A DNA stretch of 64,000 nt from Neospora caninum Liverpool (GCF_000208865.1 NC_018390.1:1164790-1228789); one strand, 5' to 3'. Counted from the first letter of the stretch, positions 11,501 through 22,800 are shown. Notes: generated from the sequence alone by a model not told the origin. Program-made: numbers and translations.

Positions 11501-14229
11501 GCCGTTGCTTCAAACGGGCTTTTCGACAACCTGGGACGTGTAAGATACAGTTGCTGGTTTGCGATCGCTCTGCCTGCGCCGCTAGGTTGCAGAGAGAGTG
11601 TCTCTTTTCCAAAGACTTTGACTTGCGAAGATCTAACGCATTATCACGTCCCCTGCCAAGGGTTTCCGGAAACGACAGACCGGGAATCTCGTCATCGAAA
11701 CAGAAGGGGTTTACTGGGTGGCCGAGAAAGAGCCTTTCAGTTTCCAGTCGGTTTTCGTCACGATCACGGCGCATCTCGGAAGACACGCATGCAATGGACC
11801 TTTTCGCATGTATGTTGTCTGCTTGCGCATGCGCCGCAGGGCTGGAAGGAGGGAACAAAGTAAGCCTTCGCCTGAGACGCACACACGAAGCACACGCGGC
11901 GAGCAAGCGTGAGGAAGGTGACCGCGTCTTCAGTGTAGAAAGCTCACGGAAGACCCGCCGCTCCATATGGCCTCTCAAGTTCCGTAAACACTGTGCTATG
12001 GCGGATCCCTCCCGCCTCCGCAAGAAGACATGCTCCCGTCGTGTCTCCGTTTGCCGTCATGGGTGTATGCGCGGCTGGGTTCTCTTTCAAATAGACTCCA
12101 GGAATGTTTCCAGCGAGCTTCCGTTCGGCCCCTTTCGGGGGACTGTCCATGCGTTGCTGATTGCTTCCTTCCCGTATCGACGCCTGCAGGATCACGTTCG
12201 CTGGCGAGGGTGACCAAGACGCTCCGACTTCGCCTCCTGGAGACGTCGTCTTGTAAGTCCAGGGACTTGAGTCTTCCAGCATGTGCTCCACCGGGAGAGT
12301 GGTAGCGGGCCCCGGCGATGCTGGGACAAACAGCACTCACTCTTTTTGACGGGAGAGTTTCACGATGCTCCGGTGCACGTAGAGGAGCGGCACGAACCCC
12401 TGTAGGGAGGCGCGGCTCCTGTTGCCTTTCTGGTGTGCGTTTTCAGTGTCGTCAAGACGAAGCCGAACAGCCGATTTGTGCGCGACGGAAACCACCTCAT
12501 TCATAAGGTTTCGATTCCGCTGGTGAAAGTAAGAAGCACGCACGTGCAGGGAGGTGTCGGAGGCAGAAGAGAAGTTCGAGGAGCAAGGCAGTCGGCGTCG
12601 CTTTGTTTTCGTGACTTCGGAACACTCGCGCGTGGCGTTATATCTGCAGTCGCTCTCTGCAACTAGGCAACTCAACTTGTGTTCAGGAGTTTCGCCGTTA
12701 GACAACGGCGCACGACAGATTTTCCTGGAAGCGTCACGTGTCGGTTTCGCCTCCGGTCGTGCTGTGTGTCGACCATGTCTTCCAGTGAGCAGATGTGTCG
12801 CCGCACTCCGCTAGAGAGAGGATCCTGTGCCACATCCCGGGTGTCTCTGGTGTGAAAAGGTGTAACCAGGTTTTTTGGAGTCGGGGGGACATCTGCGAAG
12901 ACGCAGGGAACCGCATGCGCGAGGTGTTCGCCAGGGTTTGTTGCCGGAGGACCGTGCCAGCGGAGAGAGAAACGCCAGAAAGCTGTGGTTTGCCACCGGG
13001 TTTTTTCAAATCGGGTTTCCTTTTGAATCGCTTGTCTTCGTGACATGGCTGTTTCCCTCGATTCCTTTTGCAGGCCTTGACGGGATTCACGGTCCCGATC
13101 GACAGTCTCGACGGCCGGTCTTTCAAGGTGAAGGTCGATACAGTCGTGACGCCGAAAAGTCGGAAGATCGTTCCCAACGAAGGCAAGTTCGGGATGGAGA
13201 AACGAGGGAGGGAACCGCTTTTGTGACCTTGTGAGACGCGTATTTCGTCTTCCGTTTCTCACACGTGGCTTTCTCAGATTCGACAGGAAGGAGTGGAAGA
13301 CTTCTGGACGCAAGAGTCGGCGTGCGCAGTTTGGTAGCCGAAACGGCAAGCGGATACAGTTGAGGCAACTACCCTTCTGGTCCATAACACGGGTGCCAAA
13401 GGGCGCCTTGAAAGAGATATCTTTATGTGACTGGAAGGTAGCTGCGCATTCCGGCAGACATTCCTTGTGTCGAGGATAGAGACGATAACGTCAGTGAATA
13501 TCCTGCGCGACAACATGGTTGGTGGCCTGTATCCTCGTACACTGACTCCGCTCCGGCGTCTTGTCCACTGTGTCGCTTTCTCTTCACTCAGGCATGCCGA
13601 TTTCAAAAAGACCAGGAGAAAAAGGTGACCTCATTCTTGAGTTCGATATTCATTTTCCAAAGTAAGCGTACTTTTGGTCTCGACCCCTCAATAGGCTGTA
13701 GGCGTCCTGTTTTGCAACGGCAAAAGCGTTTTGTCAAGACACTACCTGGCCATCAACGCAGGATTCGTGAAAGACGTGAAAGACGGCACAAAGGAGGAAC
13801 TGCACTAGCGTATATACATGCCTAACCGGTAAACAGTACCGCGCTCTTGTGTTGATTCTTTAGCGGGAGCAATGCCGCGCACTCGTTGCGGATGTCACTC
13901 GGCCCCAACCGTCTTTGTCAGATGGGTTACTTCAGGAACACCGTGTTTCCATTGGCCCGTGTTTTTAGAGTGGTGGCTAGTTGCTGAATCGACCTGCAGT
14001 GGGCCTTCGCCACAGGGTGCTATGGGGAGGGTTTTATCGCTGGATAAAAATCCGCCACCGTTTCCGGAGCAATGGAGAGGCGCAAAAGGCTTGCAGGTGA
14101 GAAGCGGCTTCTCTGCTGAGCAAACTGCAACGGCATCCGGAATGACTGTGTGAGACTGGCTGCGTCCCGTGCAGGACATTGACGGACGACCAAAAAGCAA
14201 AGTTGAAAGACGTGCTTCCGAACGTTTAG
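8514..14229 (+). CDS. type II DnaJ / Hsp40 co-chaperone (Sis1/DNAJB1-like), 12 exons
   Basis: Exons: 8514-8522, 8996-9275, 10140-10310, 10573-10633, 10986-11021, 11408-11465, 11840-11859, 12190-12252, 12447-12528, 13074-13182, 13592-13661, 14175-14229. All phases close and give 337 residues, about the length of DNAJB1. The J domain (about 1-70) carries HPD at 32-34 and stimulates the ATPase of cytosolic Hsp70. A G/F-rich linker (about 80-155) follows, with no CxxCxGxG zinc finger, so this is type II. Two beta-sandwich client-binding domains run from about [20 protein letters not shown] to the end, and the C-terminus is [18 protein letters not shown]. The first coding exon is only nine bases (MGK). 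Exon 7 is 20 bases. The intron after exon 10 uses a GC donor. If exon 11 were not spliced, the protein would stop at a TAA at 13663 just after FDIHFPK; the in-phase final exon at 14175 restores the family's usual end. No signal peptide or KDEL is seen, so it is probably cytosolic. Confidence 0.93.
13183..13591 (+). other. GC-AG intron of the DnaJ gene
   Basis: The exon ends AACGAAG and the intron starts GCAAGT, a classic GC-class donor with otherwise perfect complementarity to U1. The acceptor is cactcag. Using GC joins NEG to [13 protein letters not shown], the conserved family sequence. Using the nearby GT (gttcgg) shifts the frame and gives a stop after about 14 residues. Confidence 0.85.
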
Positions 14230-16154
14230 TCCTGGGACCTGGACTCTCCAGGCGCGCTGTGGCGTGCACTCGCGGATTTCCCTCGACTATGCGCGCTGAA
14301 AGAGAACCGTGATGCGACACTTCGTGGGGGCAGCAGGTAAAGTTTCTTCCCTTATTCCCTTCCACAATGTGTTGGGAGAGATCCCCGTCCGCGAGGGGCG
14401 TAGAGAAGAGCGGGGAGAGAAAGGCGCTATTTGTTCTTTGCTCGTTTGAGAATCAACCATCCAGACAGGCGGACGAAGAAGGAACAAGGCGACTGGAGAC
14501 CGAGTTCGCCCCTGACCAGGAATGTGGACAACAGGCAAAACTACTAGGAACCCATATGGCCATTAAAACCTAGGCAGACACATGGACACCAGGTTTGGCA
14601 TTTTGACAAACCTGTCACGGCAAACGAGACCCACAGTAACGCACGTGGGGCGCGCGGACCGCAAGTCGGGCTCGGACGGTGTCATCTGCTTTTGCTGGGT
14701 CGTTCCTGCTCCTGACATTTCGGTGGGGAGGGAAGCTGGGCGGCAGTGCAGCTGTGCTTCACGTGCCAGGTCCAGGCATACAAGTCTCGCTAGATGAAGC
14801 GGGAGGGCAAGATTCGAGCAAGGAACTGCCGTTCTCCCGGAAACTCTTTCGCAGGTATGGCGTGGGCTTCTCACTCGTTCCAAACTGTTGTTTCGGCAGC
14901 TTTTGCCTCATGGCTTGGACTCAACACATAGTTCAAGAGATCAGTGCCAACCCCAGTCTCACGTCGGCTTCAACCCTCTAGTAAGAGCTGCACTAGGAAT
15001 CCTGCGGGGTATACGCGATGGCACCAAAATGCAGGAGCACGACCGGCTGACATTTAATAAAAAAGCCGCAATGCGTGCACATGAACGCGTGCAGAGCGCA
15101 CCTCAGTGCTCTTCAGCGGAGCGGCATCTGAACCGGTTGCCGTAGCAGGCAGTTCCCCCGTATTCAATGGTGACGTGACATGTGACCAGACGACGGTGGG
15201 GAGCTCTTAGCCGTAGCTTCTACCTCTTGAGGGAGCAGTAGAAAACTTGAAATAGAATTATCCACATGGAGATCAGACCTATGCACTTCTGCTCAGACCG
15301 GCCTCGACGACTTCGTCAGAGAAAGAAGCACCTAGTTTCTGTTTGAGCGACTCAGTGGCTGATACTCACGGGAATGTAGACGGCACACGCTCACGTTTTC
15401 GTAGCAGTCACGTTGAATCAACCGGCGGCGCACGCAATCATTCACTGATAAGCAAACTTTGCATCTCCGTAAGAATCGCTGTGCTGTTGTTGAACAGTTA
15501 GCCTCGTGAACCAACAATAGTGACAAGCAGTGAACCTTGCTCTGAACTCGGATAAACGCGCCCGTCTTTCTGCCTCAGAGCTCCGTCCACAATTAAAACC
15601 GATTCCTTCTTGTGGTTGGCCGCGGTGCGAACAGAGAAAGACATCCCTGCAATTCTCTGACCTAGCGTCAGTGTTGAAAGAGATGCAACTATGTTGAACA
15701 CGCAGTTGCTGGAGTGGGGGGTGAATCCGACACAGTTATCTTCTGTTTTCCGACAGATGGGCGGTCCGTTTAGCAGAAAATAAATTGTAATTCACGTCTT
15801 ACCTCTTTCAAAGCGCAAATGTCTTTGCTCCAGTCAGTTGATCTCCGGCTCATTGGGGCTGAGCCGCATCTAGCGCTACAATGTTAAAGCTAGCCTTTCT
15901 GCGAGGCGTGGGTACCTGTTCACAACTTGCGCCTTTTGCAGAAAGGATCGCTGTGTAAAAAACTGGAACATACCCGCACGGCATGCCAACCCAATTTTTT
16001 CCCTTGTTTCTCGATGCTCACGCACATTCAGCTTAAATGGTGTCACCGGCGTTTTTGTGTTGAACACCTTCACCGTCCGCGCGGTGTAAGCAACCGCAGT
16101 GCGTGCGGAGGGTAGGTGACCGTTTACGTCTACCTCCATTTTGATACGGATACG
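14230..16154. other. intergenic between DnaJ and a hypothetical gene
   Basis: Small frames only, none with a recognisable domain. The left part is presumably the DnaJ 3' UTR. The right part is the leader of the gene at 16155, where an in-frame TAG at 16113-16115 bars any upstream start. Confidence 0.5.
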
Positions 16155-17306
16155 ATGGCGAGGGGGATGATCATTCACTCCTTCAAGAAAGTTTTTGCCA
16201 GGCTATTCTCCCAGAAAGGCCTTCCCGATCCTCGCAACCACTCGACTTGTAAACACACAACAAATGCGGGCGCTGATGAGGCTCGCTCAAGCTCGGATGC
16301 GCTCGATACACCGCAAGTTTTTTCGGAGACTCATGCTCTTACGCTAGCATCTCAGCAAAGCTATACTCCTCATCAAATGGCTCGGACGAGCACAACACCA
16401 ACAGAAGCGAGATCCCCTTCCTCGCTCGTGGAAATAACGGGCGAACCCAACTGCTCCTACTCTGAGCGGTGCTCCTCTGCTACAGAAGTCTTTGTATCGA
16501 ATCATCGGGTGCAGTCTCAGCATTCTTCTTCGCGAACTCAAGAGAAGCGAGAACGAATTGCTCGTCTGCATCTGGATCCTTTTCTCCTCAGCCTCCCTGT
16601 GTATCCAGCCGTGCTGACATTTTCTGATTGCAGTGAGTCCGTTGATGGGACATGCTGCTCGAGCCCAGCTGGACCGCTTTCAACGTGCAGTGTCTTCACT
16701 GAGCCGAGAGACACATCTGCAATATCTTTTCAAAGCATATTAAATGGGGACGCGAGCAGGAATGCAGACGACCGAGAACTCGCAGAAGTGGGAACACTGT
16801 TTCAGGAGGAGGACTATGAAAGGGTAGATCATTGCGGAGATGCTGACGCTGCAAACGCCCAACCGTTTCAGTCCCACCTCGAGCATGAACCGCTGCTCAT
16901 TCAAGTGGACGTGACGACCGCAGCGCAAATGGCTTGTGTCACGCATCCAACAACCTCTTGCCAGAATACTAGGAGGAGGTACAGTAGCGAATCCAGTATT
17001 TCCGAAGCCTACCCGCACCAGGAAGAAGATCTGGACGCGGGCTTCCTTCAGTCGAACAGATACTTACCTGACGCGGCAAACGATGCAAGCAACGACAGGG
17101 GAGACTTTCCCATGGAAAAAAACGCGGGCCGGGCTTCCCCTGTAGCGCTTGAGCCGCCTATGAAACGAATGAAAAGTTACCCACCGGCACAAATAAATGA
17201 ACCGTTTCAGTACGTGATGGACGATCTCGACACGTACCCATGTGGGGTTTCGTTGGCAGCCGCCTTTGCCAGTCAGAGTGCAGGCAAACTACAGGCAGAT
17301 TTCTAG
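16155..17306 (+). CDS. intronless hypothetical protein, Ser/Thr-rich
   Basis: Open frame of 383 codons from ATG at 16155 (A at -3, G at +4); a TAG stop lies 42 bases upstream in frame. The N-terminus is basic and hydrophobic (MIIHSFKKVFARLFSQK), perhaps an amphipathic helix. The middle is Ser/Thr-rich. Near residue 350 is a small basic cluster (PPMKRMKSYPP), followed by an acidic stretch (VMDDLDTYPCG). No family is recognised. In favour of a real gene are its length in a region where chance frames are shorter, a good start context and even codon use. Against it is the absence of any known domain. It could also be one large exon of a spliced gene. Confidence 0.55.
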   Translation: MARGMIIHSFKKVFARLFSQKGLPDPRNHSTCKHTTNAGADEARSSSDALDTPQVFSETHALTLASQQSYTPHQMARTSTTPTEARSPSSLVEITGEPNCSYSERCSSATEVFVSNHRVQSQHSSSRTQEKRERIARLHLDPFLLSLPVYPAVLTFSDCSESVDGTCCSSPAGPLSTCSVFTEPRDTSAISFQSILNGDASRNADDRELAEVGTLFQEEDYERVDHCGDADAANAQPFQSHLEHEPLLIQVDVTTAAQMACVTHPTTSCQNTRRRYSSESSISEAYPHQEEDLDAGFLQSNRYLPDAANDASNDRGDFPMEKNAGRASPVALEPPMKRMKSYPPAQINEPFQYVMDDLDTYPCGVSLAAAFASQSAGKLQADF

Positions 17307-18544
17307 CTCGTCATGAGGAAAGTCAACTCAGAAAAAAAAGTGAACGGGGACAGCAACATCCTATCTTCGGGTACATGGCTTGTGTGGTGTCCTAGCCAAT
17401 TTTTTAAAACTCTGCAGCTGAACTGGATCCTGCCTGCCAACTGTTTTCATGAGGGTGTAGAGCAGCCTTTTACACTAGGCCCTCTTTTGCAAGGCGTGGT
17501 TTAAGACACAGATGCGTCAATATTTTTCATCCTCAAGAAAGGGAACCATCATATTTCTCTGGGCATGAGCTCATCACAGGAAACATCATCTCCAGAACTT
17601 CTTCAAAGACAAAGATAAGCTGATGTAAAAATGACTGCTGAGAACATTCGCCTACGCAACAAAAGCGAGCGGGGAGTCAGTGCGACTCAGATTTCCCTGA
17701 GGTCATTTGCTTGCCATTTTGTGCCGGTTGTTCCCCTCGATCGTAGTGACACACTATGAAGAGATACATTAGAGATTATAGACCGGAAAAGACTGCGTTC
17801 ACAAAATAGGCATGACCACACATCCCAGTCGAATTATAATGACGTTTGCCGATTAGAGCAGGAAGGACGGCGAAGCCCGTGCTCTGTGCCCGACACGAAA
17901 TGCCTTGGACTTCTCTGATGCTATAGAGCAGCTGCATACGCTGCGAGTTCTGTCCTGTTGTCTTCCCTTGATGGTGGAACAGGTGTGAACGAGTCACCGC
18001 CGACAACAGGAGTGACCACCTCTTCCGTTGGTGCTTCTTTTTGCCTGTTGGCACGCAATCGATTTCCGTGTGTGCTACTCGCGTTAGATCACCTGCATTA
18101 CACTCTCTGCAGCACCGACAGCGTCGCACGAAAGACTGGGAGCAGTCTACGAGGTCCCGGGGTTCATGCCAGCGTTCGTTCACTACCTGGACCACAAAAA
18201 AATTGCTTCGTGAAACAGTTCCTTAGTATCTGCCCATCCTTGATTCGATCACTCCAAACACCCCCACTCTTTCAAAAGTCTCACATAAGAGGATTCTCGC
18301 AGCCGTGGAAAACAAAAACTTACAGCATGACGCCAGCGAGGACCGTTCACACGACACTTACCCCCTCAATCGCCAGAAACCAATATGGTTGATTTCCAAC
18401 CCCAAGGATTTCGCCGTTGGGTTATCATTCGGTTTCTCCAGGGCTGAAACGTTCACGAAATGCCTCACTGTTTCGTCCGTAGCCTGTGCTTGGTAATCGG
18501 GAACGAAACGCTCCCACGCCAACCCATGCCTACCTATCACGCCG
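17307..18544. other. convergent 3' regions
   Basis: This interval lies between the stop of a plus-strand gene and the stop of a minus-strand gene, so it should hold two 3' UTRs. Small open frames show nothing recognisable. Confidence 0.5.
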
Positions 18545-21500
18545 TCATTCTGCGCTTCCCTCTATCTCACTAGCAACGAGCACAAGAGGTCTTAGAATCA
18601 CTCCCAGCGACAGAGGAAAACTCTCGGCACACGGTACGTTTTCTTCGGTGTCGTTTGCCTGGAACCGTTCCAGCATCTGAAGCGCCTCGAACCCCTCGGT
18701 TGGGTGCTTGGCGCTCCAGACTTCTGCCACCCGTAGCACTGCAGCCATGCTTTCGGTTTTGAACAAGTCTTTCAGTCTCTTCTTGCTCTTGTCCTCTTTG
18801 TCCTTTCTGTTTCCTCGACCACTCCGTGATTTCTCTCGAATCGCTGGCGCAGCGTTGCATACATCGAGAAAAAGGGGCTTTATGAACGCGCCATACAACG
18901 CCGTCAACGCCAGACACAGCCCCCTGGTGGGGCGTCCCAACAAAGTCTCTTCCCCGTCTTCTGGTTCAGCTAGAGACAGGCTGGGCCTCTCTGTGTGTGG
19001 ACTTTCGGAAATTTCGCGTCTCGATGCATGCGAGCTGTCGGAGAAACCGTCGCACTCGAGAGTGAGGAAGGCTGCAGCCTCTCTGCCCGCAACTTCCACG
19101 AGGAAGCTGACGAGGAGCTTCTTCAGGCGCTTCTGCTCGTCAGCTTCTCTCTTCGACACTTGCCGGTCTCCTGGCTTTGCTTCTTCTGGTCGCCGGTGCT
19201 CGCCAGCGTCGGCTTTCTCTTGATACGTTGACCTGTCCAGCGCCATTCTTAAAAGTGTTAAATTCAAGAGGTATGCCCCCACGCCAGTCGAGCACTCCGG
19301 CACGTCGGGGGCTCTGTGACGCAAGGTAGTCTCCAGCATCTGACAGAGGCCTTGCGAGACAGCCACTCTGTCGAGTGAACTCACTGGAGCTCCTTCGGTC
19401 GCCCTCGCCGCCGGCAAGCGAGACGCTCGAGCCCCGTCCGGCTCTCCCTCCTGTTCTGCTTCCTGGCCTCGGCTCTGCGTCATCAGTCTCGCTGCCCAGC
19501 ACCCCACGCAGTTTGCTAGGAGGTCCCAGGCTGAAGAGACGGGAATCGCCACTTCGGATTCCAACGACGACTCCGCGGGCGTCTTGTCTTGTCTCCACGC
19601 GTCAGCGGCGAGCTCGAAAAGACGCGTCCTCACGTTCCACTCAGTCAACGAAAAGGAACCGACGTCGCTGAGACCACGCGACGCGTTCGCGCAGGGGTAC
19701 CCACGTGAAGCGGATTCAGTTGTGGATGTTGCCCGGGAAGAGGGCGAGCGAGATGGAGACGAGCTCTGTTGGATCCGAGAGAGCAAGGACGCGAACCCGC
19801 ATACAAGGCGCTGCGTTGCGTCACCTGCATCCTCACTGGTGGCAGACGATGAGGTGTGCGTGTCTTCCTTCTTGCTCGGAAAGTCTGGCTGTTGGACGAC
19901 GCCCCGTTTGTCGAAAACCGACGAGATTCGCCACAGGAGCGGAGTCAGCGCGTCACTTTCACACGCATCCGCGCCGTCTGCTTCGCCACGCGCGGCGGAA
20001 GAAACGGGAGTTGGCGTGCGAGGCACAAGGAAAACGGGCTCCGAAGGCAGGCGACAGAGATCTAAAGTCATGTCCCTCGCCGCACGGAGCTCGGAGCTTG
20101 CGTCCTCGGCCGCGTCTCGTCCGCCAGTGTTTTCCCTGCCTTCGTTTTCGTCTTTTTCGTTTTCAGAGTGAAGGCCGCTTCCTCCATCCTCCGCGAGGGA
20201 CGCCGAACGCTCTTCTCGGTGGCCGTGCGCGACCGCCCAGGACGCCTCCACTACAACGCCACTCGACAGCAGCTGGCGTTGCCTCCCGTCTCGGCCTGCT
20301 CTCGTCATCCGCTCGCAGAACCGCTGAAGCTGCTGAAGGTGCTGAGACTCGAGGCGCGTGGCGGGACACCGGCGCATGAGGCGTGCGAGGGCCAGCGACG
20401 CCCGGTCGCAGCTCCCCGCCGAGGGAACCGTCTTGCTCTGAGAGAGAGAAGAGTCGCTTGCCATGTTCTCCGCCGCGAGGAAGGCAGCCACGACAGTGCT
20501 GGCTGCACTGACGCTCCGGAGGTCACCGCTGTGAACGACGAGGACAGAGCCTCTCGCTTCTCCAGCTCTGCTTTCTTCGTCTGGAGGCGCTTCGCCCCCC
20601 AGCCTCGTTCGCTCTTCCGCGGAAGACCCTGCGCCCGCCGGCGGCCTGCCTGCAGCATCGTTTAGGGGCATGTCGCCCAGCCCGCCGCGAATCACATCCA
20701 CACACAAATCGAGAGGCAGAGAGGAGTGGAGAATGGCGGCCGCTGCAGCGGCCGATCCTGGGCTTGGGCACGGAAATCGACTTGGAGCTGCTTCCCCGTT
20801 TTTTGCGTTCCCTCGTGTAGCTGAGCCGCTGCCTCCAACGAGATCGACCGCGCGAATCACTCTCAGCGGCCTCACTGTTTCTTCGCTTTCCAAGATCACC
20901 GTGCTCTGCTCTCCCTTCTCGGCGGCACCGCGGGATTCTTCCGGCGTCTGCCTGTCTCCGAAACAAGCATCCTTTCGAGTGCCTGCGTCCTGGTCGGCTA
21001 CCGCGCCGCCCCGCGTCTGGTTTCTGCTCGCGCCTCGCGCTCGCGATCTGCAACCGGAAGTCGCGCAGTCCTGGCAGTTGCAGGCCCCGCACGTCGCCGG
21101 CAGGCCTTCCGAGGAAAGGTCGAGAATCGTTTCGATTCGCAGCCTTCGCCGAATTCCGCGACTCATTGCATGCAACAGGCAACCCAGGTAGACTCCCTGA
21201 ACAGGCGACGTATCGGGGAGGCGTTCCCCCAATGGCTGAGAACCGCCCGCGGAACGCTGCGTCGGGTGTACAGACACCAGACAAGACCGCCGGTGAATTT
21301 CTCGCGGGTAACTCATCAGCGCCGCGGCAGCAGTCGCGTTCATCTTCGCTGCTGCTGCGTCCTCGTCTTCCGCGCTCAGACAGAGAAACGGAAAGGAATT
21401 CCAGAACGCCGCAAAACCGTCTTCCAGCCAAAAGAGGCGTGGATTCGGTCGACTTTCCCGGATCTGCGGTTGCAGCTGCAGTCCGTCTCGCGTCTCTCCA

Positions 21501-22195
21501 GGAAAGGCGGCTGCACGCGAAGCTGTCTTTCCGAGCAGAACTTGGATTTCCTCGAGAATGGAACCCAAGAGCCACTGTTCTCCGTGTTCCTTCAAAACGG
21601 TTCCGCCGTTCGTCGCCTCCGTTTCCCCGGGGCCCGCGTCGAGCCGTCGCCCCGCGCCTGCCTCGGGGACACCCGCCGCCTGGGAAAAACTCTTGAATAC
21701 TTCATTCTCTTCGCGCGAAGACGCAAGAAAAACGATCGTTTCCGGGAGAGAAACGTTTGAGAGTTGGCCCGGCGTTTCTCGCCTGCGCGCCATCCGGAGG
21801 TCCCTCAGAAGGGCAGCTCCATGAACGGCTTGGCGGACGTGACACACACGATACAACGCTTCGTCTCGCAAATCAACGAGGAGAGGTCTTCGAACCGTGT
21901 CCTGCGGAGTAGCCTGTTGTTCGTGCACAGGGTCAGCAGCCTGACCGCTCAAGGGCGTTTGCAGCAGATTGAAACAGTCAGTTGAAGTCAAACGTCGAAG
22001 GCCAGCACGGCGCGTAGCGGGAGGCGAAGCCGCGTCAGCGACCTGAGACGGATGCGTCGGTCGTCTCTCCTCGGGAATGGACAACGAGGACGGTTGTGCA
22101 GGCAAACCCCCGGTTTGCTGCCGCCTTTTCTCCGCCGCCTCACGTCGAGCCTCGGCGAGCATGGCCTGGAAATCAACAGGCACAGGAGTTACCAT
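18545..22195 (-). CDS. rhodanese (CH2) + dual-specificity-phosphatase-like protein, predicted catalytically dead (STYXL1-type)
   Basis: Intronless, 1216 residues. The start has the coccidian consensus gacaaaATGG. A rhodanese domain begins near residue 103 (LLVDLRDEALYRVCHVRQAV) and ends near 272 (EDGFAAFWNSFPFLC), the form seen in MAP kinase phosphatases. A DUSP-like fold follows: its first strands are GVYLGCLLHAM and IETILDLSSEG (334-363), with a candidate P-loop at 551-561 (VLVVHSGDLRS). The last helix is ALARLMRRCPATRLESQHLQ near 602-621. Active enzymes have HC-x5-R. Here the loop is H-S-x3-R: the cysteine is absent and the loop is two residues short. The rhodanese loop also has no clear active-site Cys. 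This matches the architecture of mammalian MK-STYX (STYXL1), so a scaffold or regulator is more likely than an enzyme. Low-complexity inserts split the DUSP part (about 365-490 and 505-545). The C-terminal 580 residues are helical and unassigned, ending VLVASEIEGSAE. Family assignment is fairly sure; function is inference. Confidence 0.8.
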   Translation of the reverse strand: MVTPVPVDFQAMLAEARREAAEKRRQQTGGLPAQPSSLSIPEERRPTHPSQVADAASPPATRRAGLRRLTSTDCFNLLQTPLSGQAADPVHEQQATPQDTVRRPLLVDLRDEALYRVCHVRQAVHGAALLRDLRMARRRETPGQLSNVSLPETIVFLASSREENEVFKSFSQAAGVPEAGAGRRLDAGPGETEATNGGTVLKEHGEQWLLGSILEEIQVLLGKTASRAAAFPGETRDGLQLQPQIRESRPNPRLFWLEDGFAAFWNSFPFLCLSAEDEDAAAAKMNATAAAALMSYPREIHRRSCLVSVHPTQRSAGGSQPLGERLPDTSPVQGVYLGCLLHAMSRGIRRRLRIETILDLSSEGLPATCGACNCQDCATSGCRSRARGASRNQTRGGAVADQDAGTRKDACFGDRQTPEESRGAAEKGEQSTVILESEETVRPLRVIRAVDLVGGSGSATRGNAKNGEAAPSRFPCPSPGSAAAAAAILHSSLPLDLCVDVIRGGLGDMPLNDAAGRPPAGAGSSAEERTRLGGEAPPDEESRAGEARGSVLVVHSGDLRSVSAASTVVAAFLAAENMASDSSLSQSKTVPSAGSCDRASLALARLMRRCPATRLESQHLQQLQRFCERMTRAGRDGRQRQLLSSGVVVEASWAVAHGHREERSASLAEDGGSGLHSENEKDENEGRENTGGRDAAEDASSELRAARDMTLDLCRLPSEPVFLVPRTPTPVSSAARGEADGADACESDALTPLLWRISSVFDKRGVVQQPDFPSKKEDTHTSSSATSEDAGDATQRLVCGFASLLSRIQQSSSPSRSPSSRATSTTESASRGYPCANASRGLSDVGSFSLTEWNVRTRLFELAADAWRQDKTPAESSLESEVAIPVSSAWDLLANCVGCWAARLMTQSRGQEAEQEGEPDGARASRLPAARATEGAPVSSLDRVAVSQGLCQMLETTLRHRAPDVPECSTGVGAYLLNLTLLRMALDRSTYQEKADAGEHRRPEEAKPGDRQVSKREADEQKRLKKLLVSFLVEVAGREAAAFLTLECDGFSDSSHASRREISESPHTERPSLSLAEPEDGEETLLGRPTRGLCLALTALYGAFIKPLFLDVCNAAPAIREKSRSGRGNRKDKEDKSKKRLKDLFKTESMAAVLRVAEVWSAKHPTEGFEALQMLERFQANDTEENVPCAESFPLSLGVILRPLVLVASEIEGSAE

Positions 22196-22660
22196 TTTGT
22201 CTTTGAACTCTAAAAGGCGAAAGAGATACTGACGGCGACTGGGGCCTCCCGCTGGAGAACAGCAGGCTCAGAAGACCGCTCGCTTTCCTGCTCGGCTGTG
22301 GAAGGCTAACAACAGCCGTAGCGGATGCCCGCCAATCAGACATACGGCAACGGTAGAGAACAGAATCCGCTAATTCTGATGAGGATCCATTCTGTTGCGC
22401 AGATCCACAAAAACACTAAAGCGTAGATTCTACATGCAGCTTCTCTCGCTGGATACTGTTTGTACGGCTTCGGAGGAAATGATGGAACCATCTCGGTTTA
22501 GACCAGGCGCTTTCCTCCAGAGACGCTGTCTCGGCTCCGGTGAATGAATGCCACACGCGCGATTTTATCGAGGCAGTGCGTCGGCAAAGACACGGAATCC
22601 AGACACATTAGAGAAGGTTCACTTTGGGCGGCCTTCTTCTTCCCACGTTGCCTTTCCTAG

Positions 22661-22800
22661 AGACAAAATATTGCAAGCAAGAAACGCGAGAGAAATTGGA
22701 CGAGGAGCTTTTTCGCATGTGCGCCGAAGGTGACCCGAGCGAACTGCGGAACTTTGTCGACGAGAACGTGCCGGGATTCTTGTGCCGACAGTCCCGAGGA
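22661..22800 (+). other. candidate orphan exon, weakly ankyrin-like
   Basis: A strong pyrimidine tract and acceptor (ttgcctttcctag, ending at 22660) precede an open frame that reads EKLDEELFRMCAEGDPSEL and then RNFVDENVPGF. The pattern resembles the start of an ankyrin repeat (LF-x-C-A-E-G-D). The frame stays open to a TAG at 22872, and no consensus donor is obvious; GGAA|GTGAAA near 22801 is the best of a poor set. The gap 370 bases downstream may hide the partner exons. The end coordinate is a guess. Confidence 0.25.

Noticed and set aside
20523..21575. 350-codon frame on the minus strand inside the pseudophosphatase gene
   Set aside because: Same strand, different frame; Arg/Ser/Gly-rich shadow of GC-rich coding sequence. 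The 1216-codon frame carries the rhodanese and DUSP landmarks.
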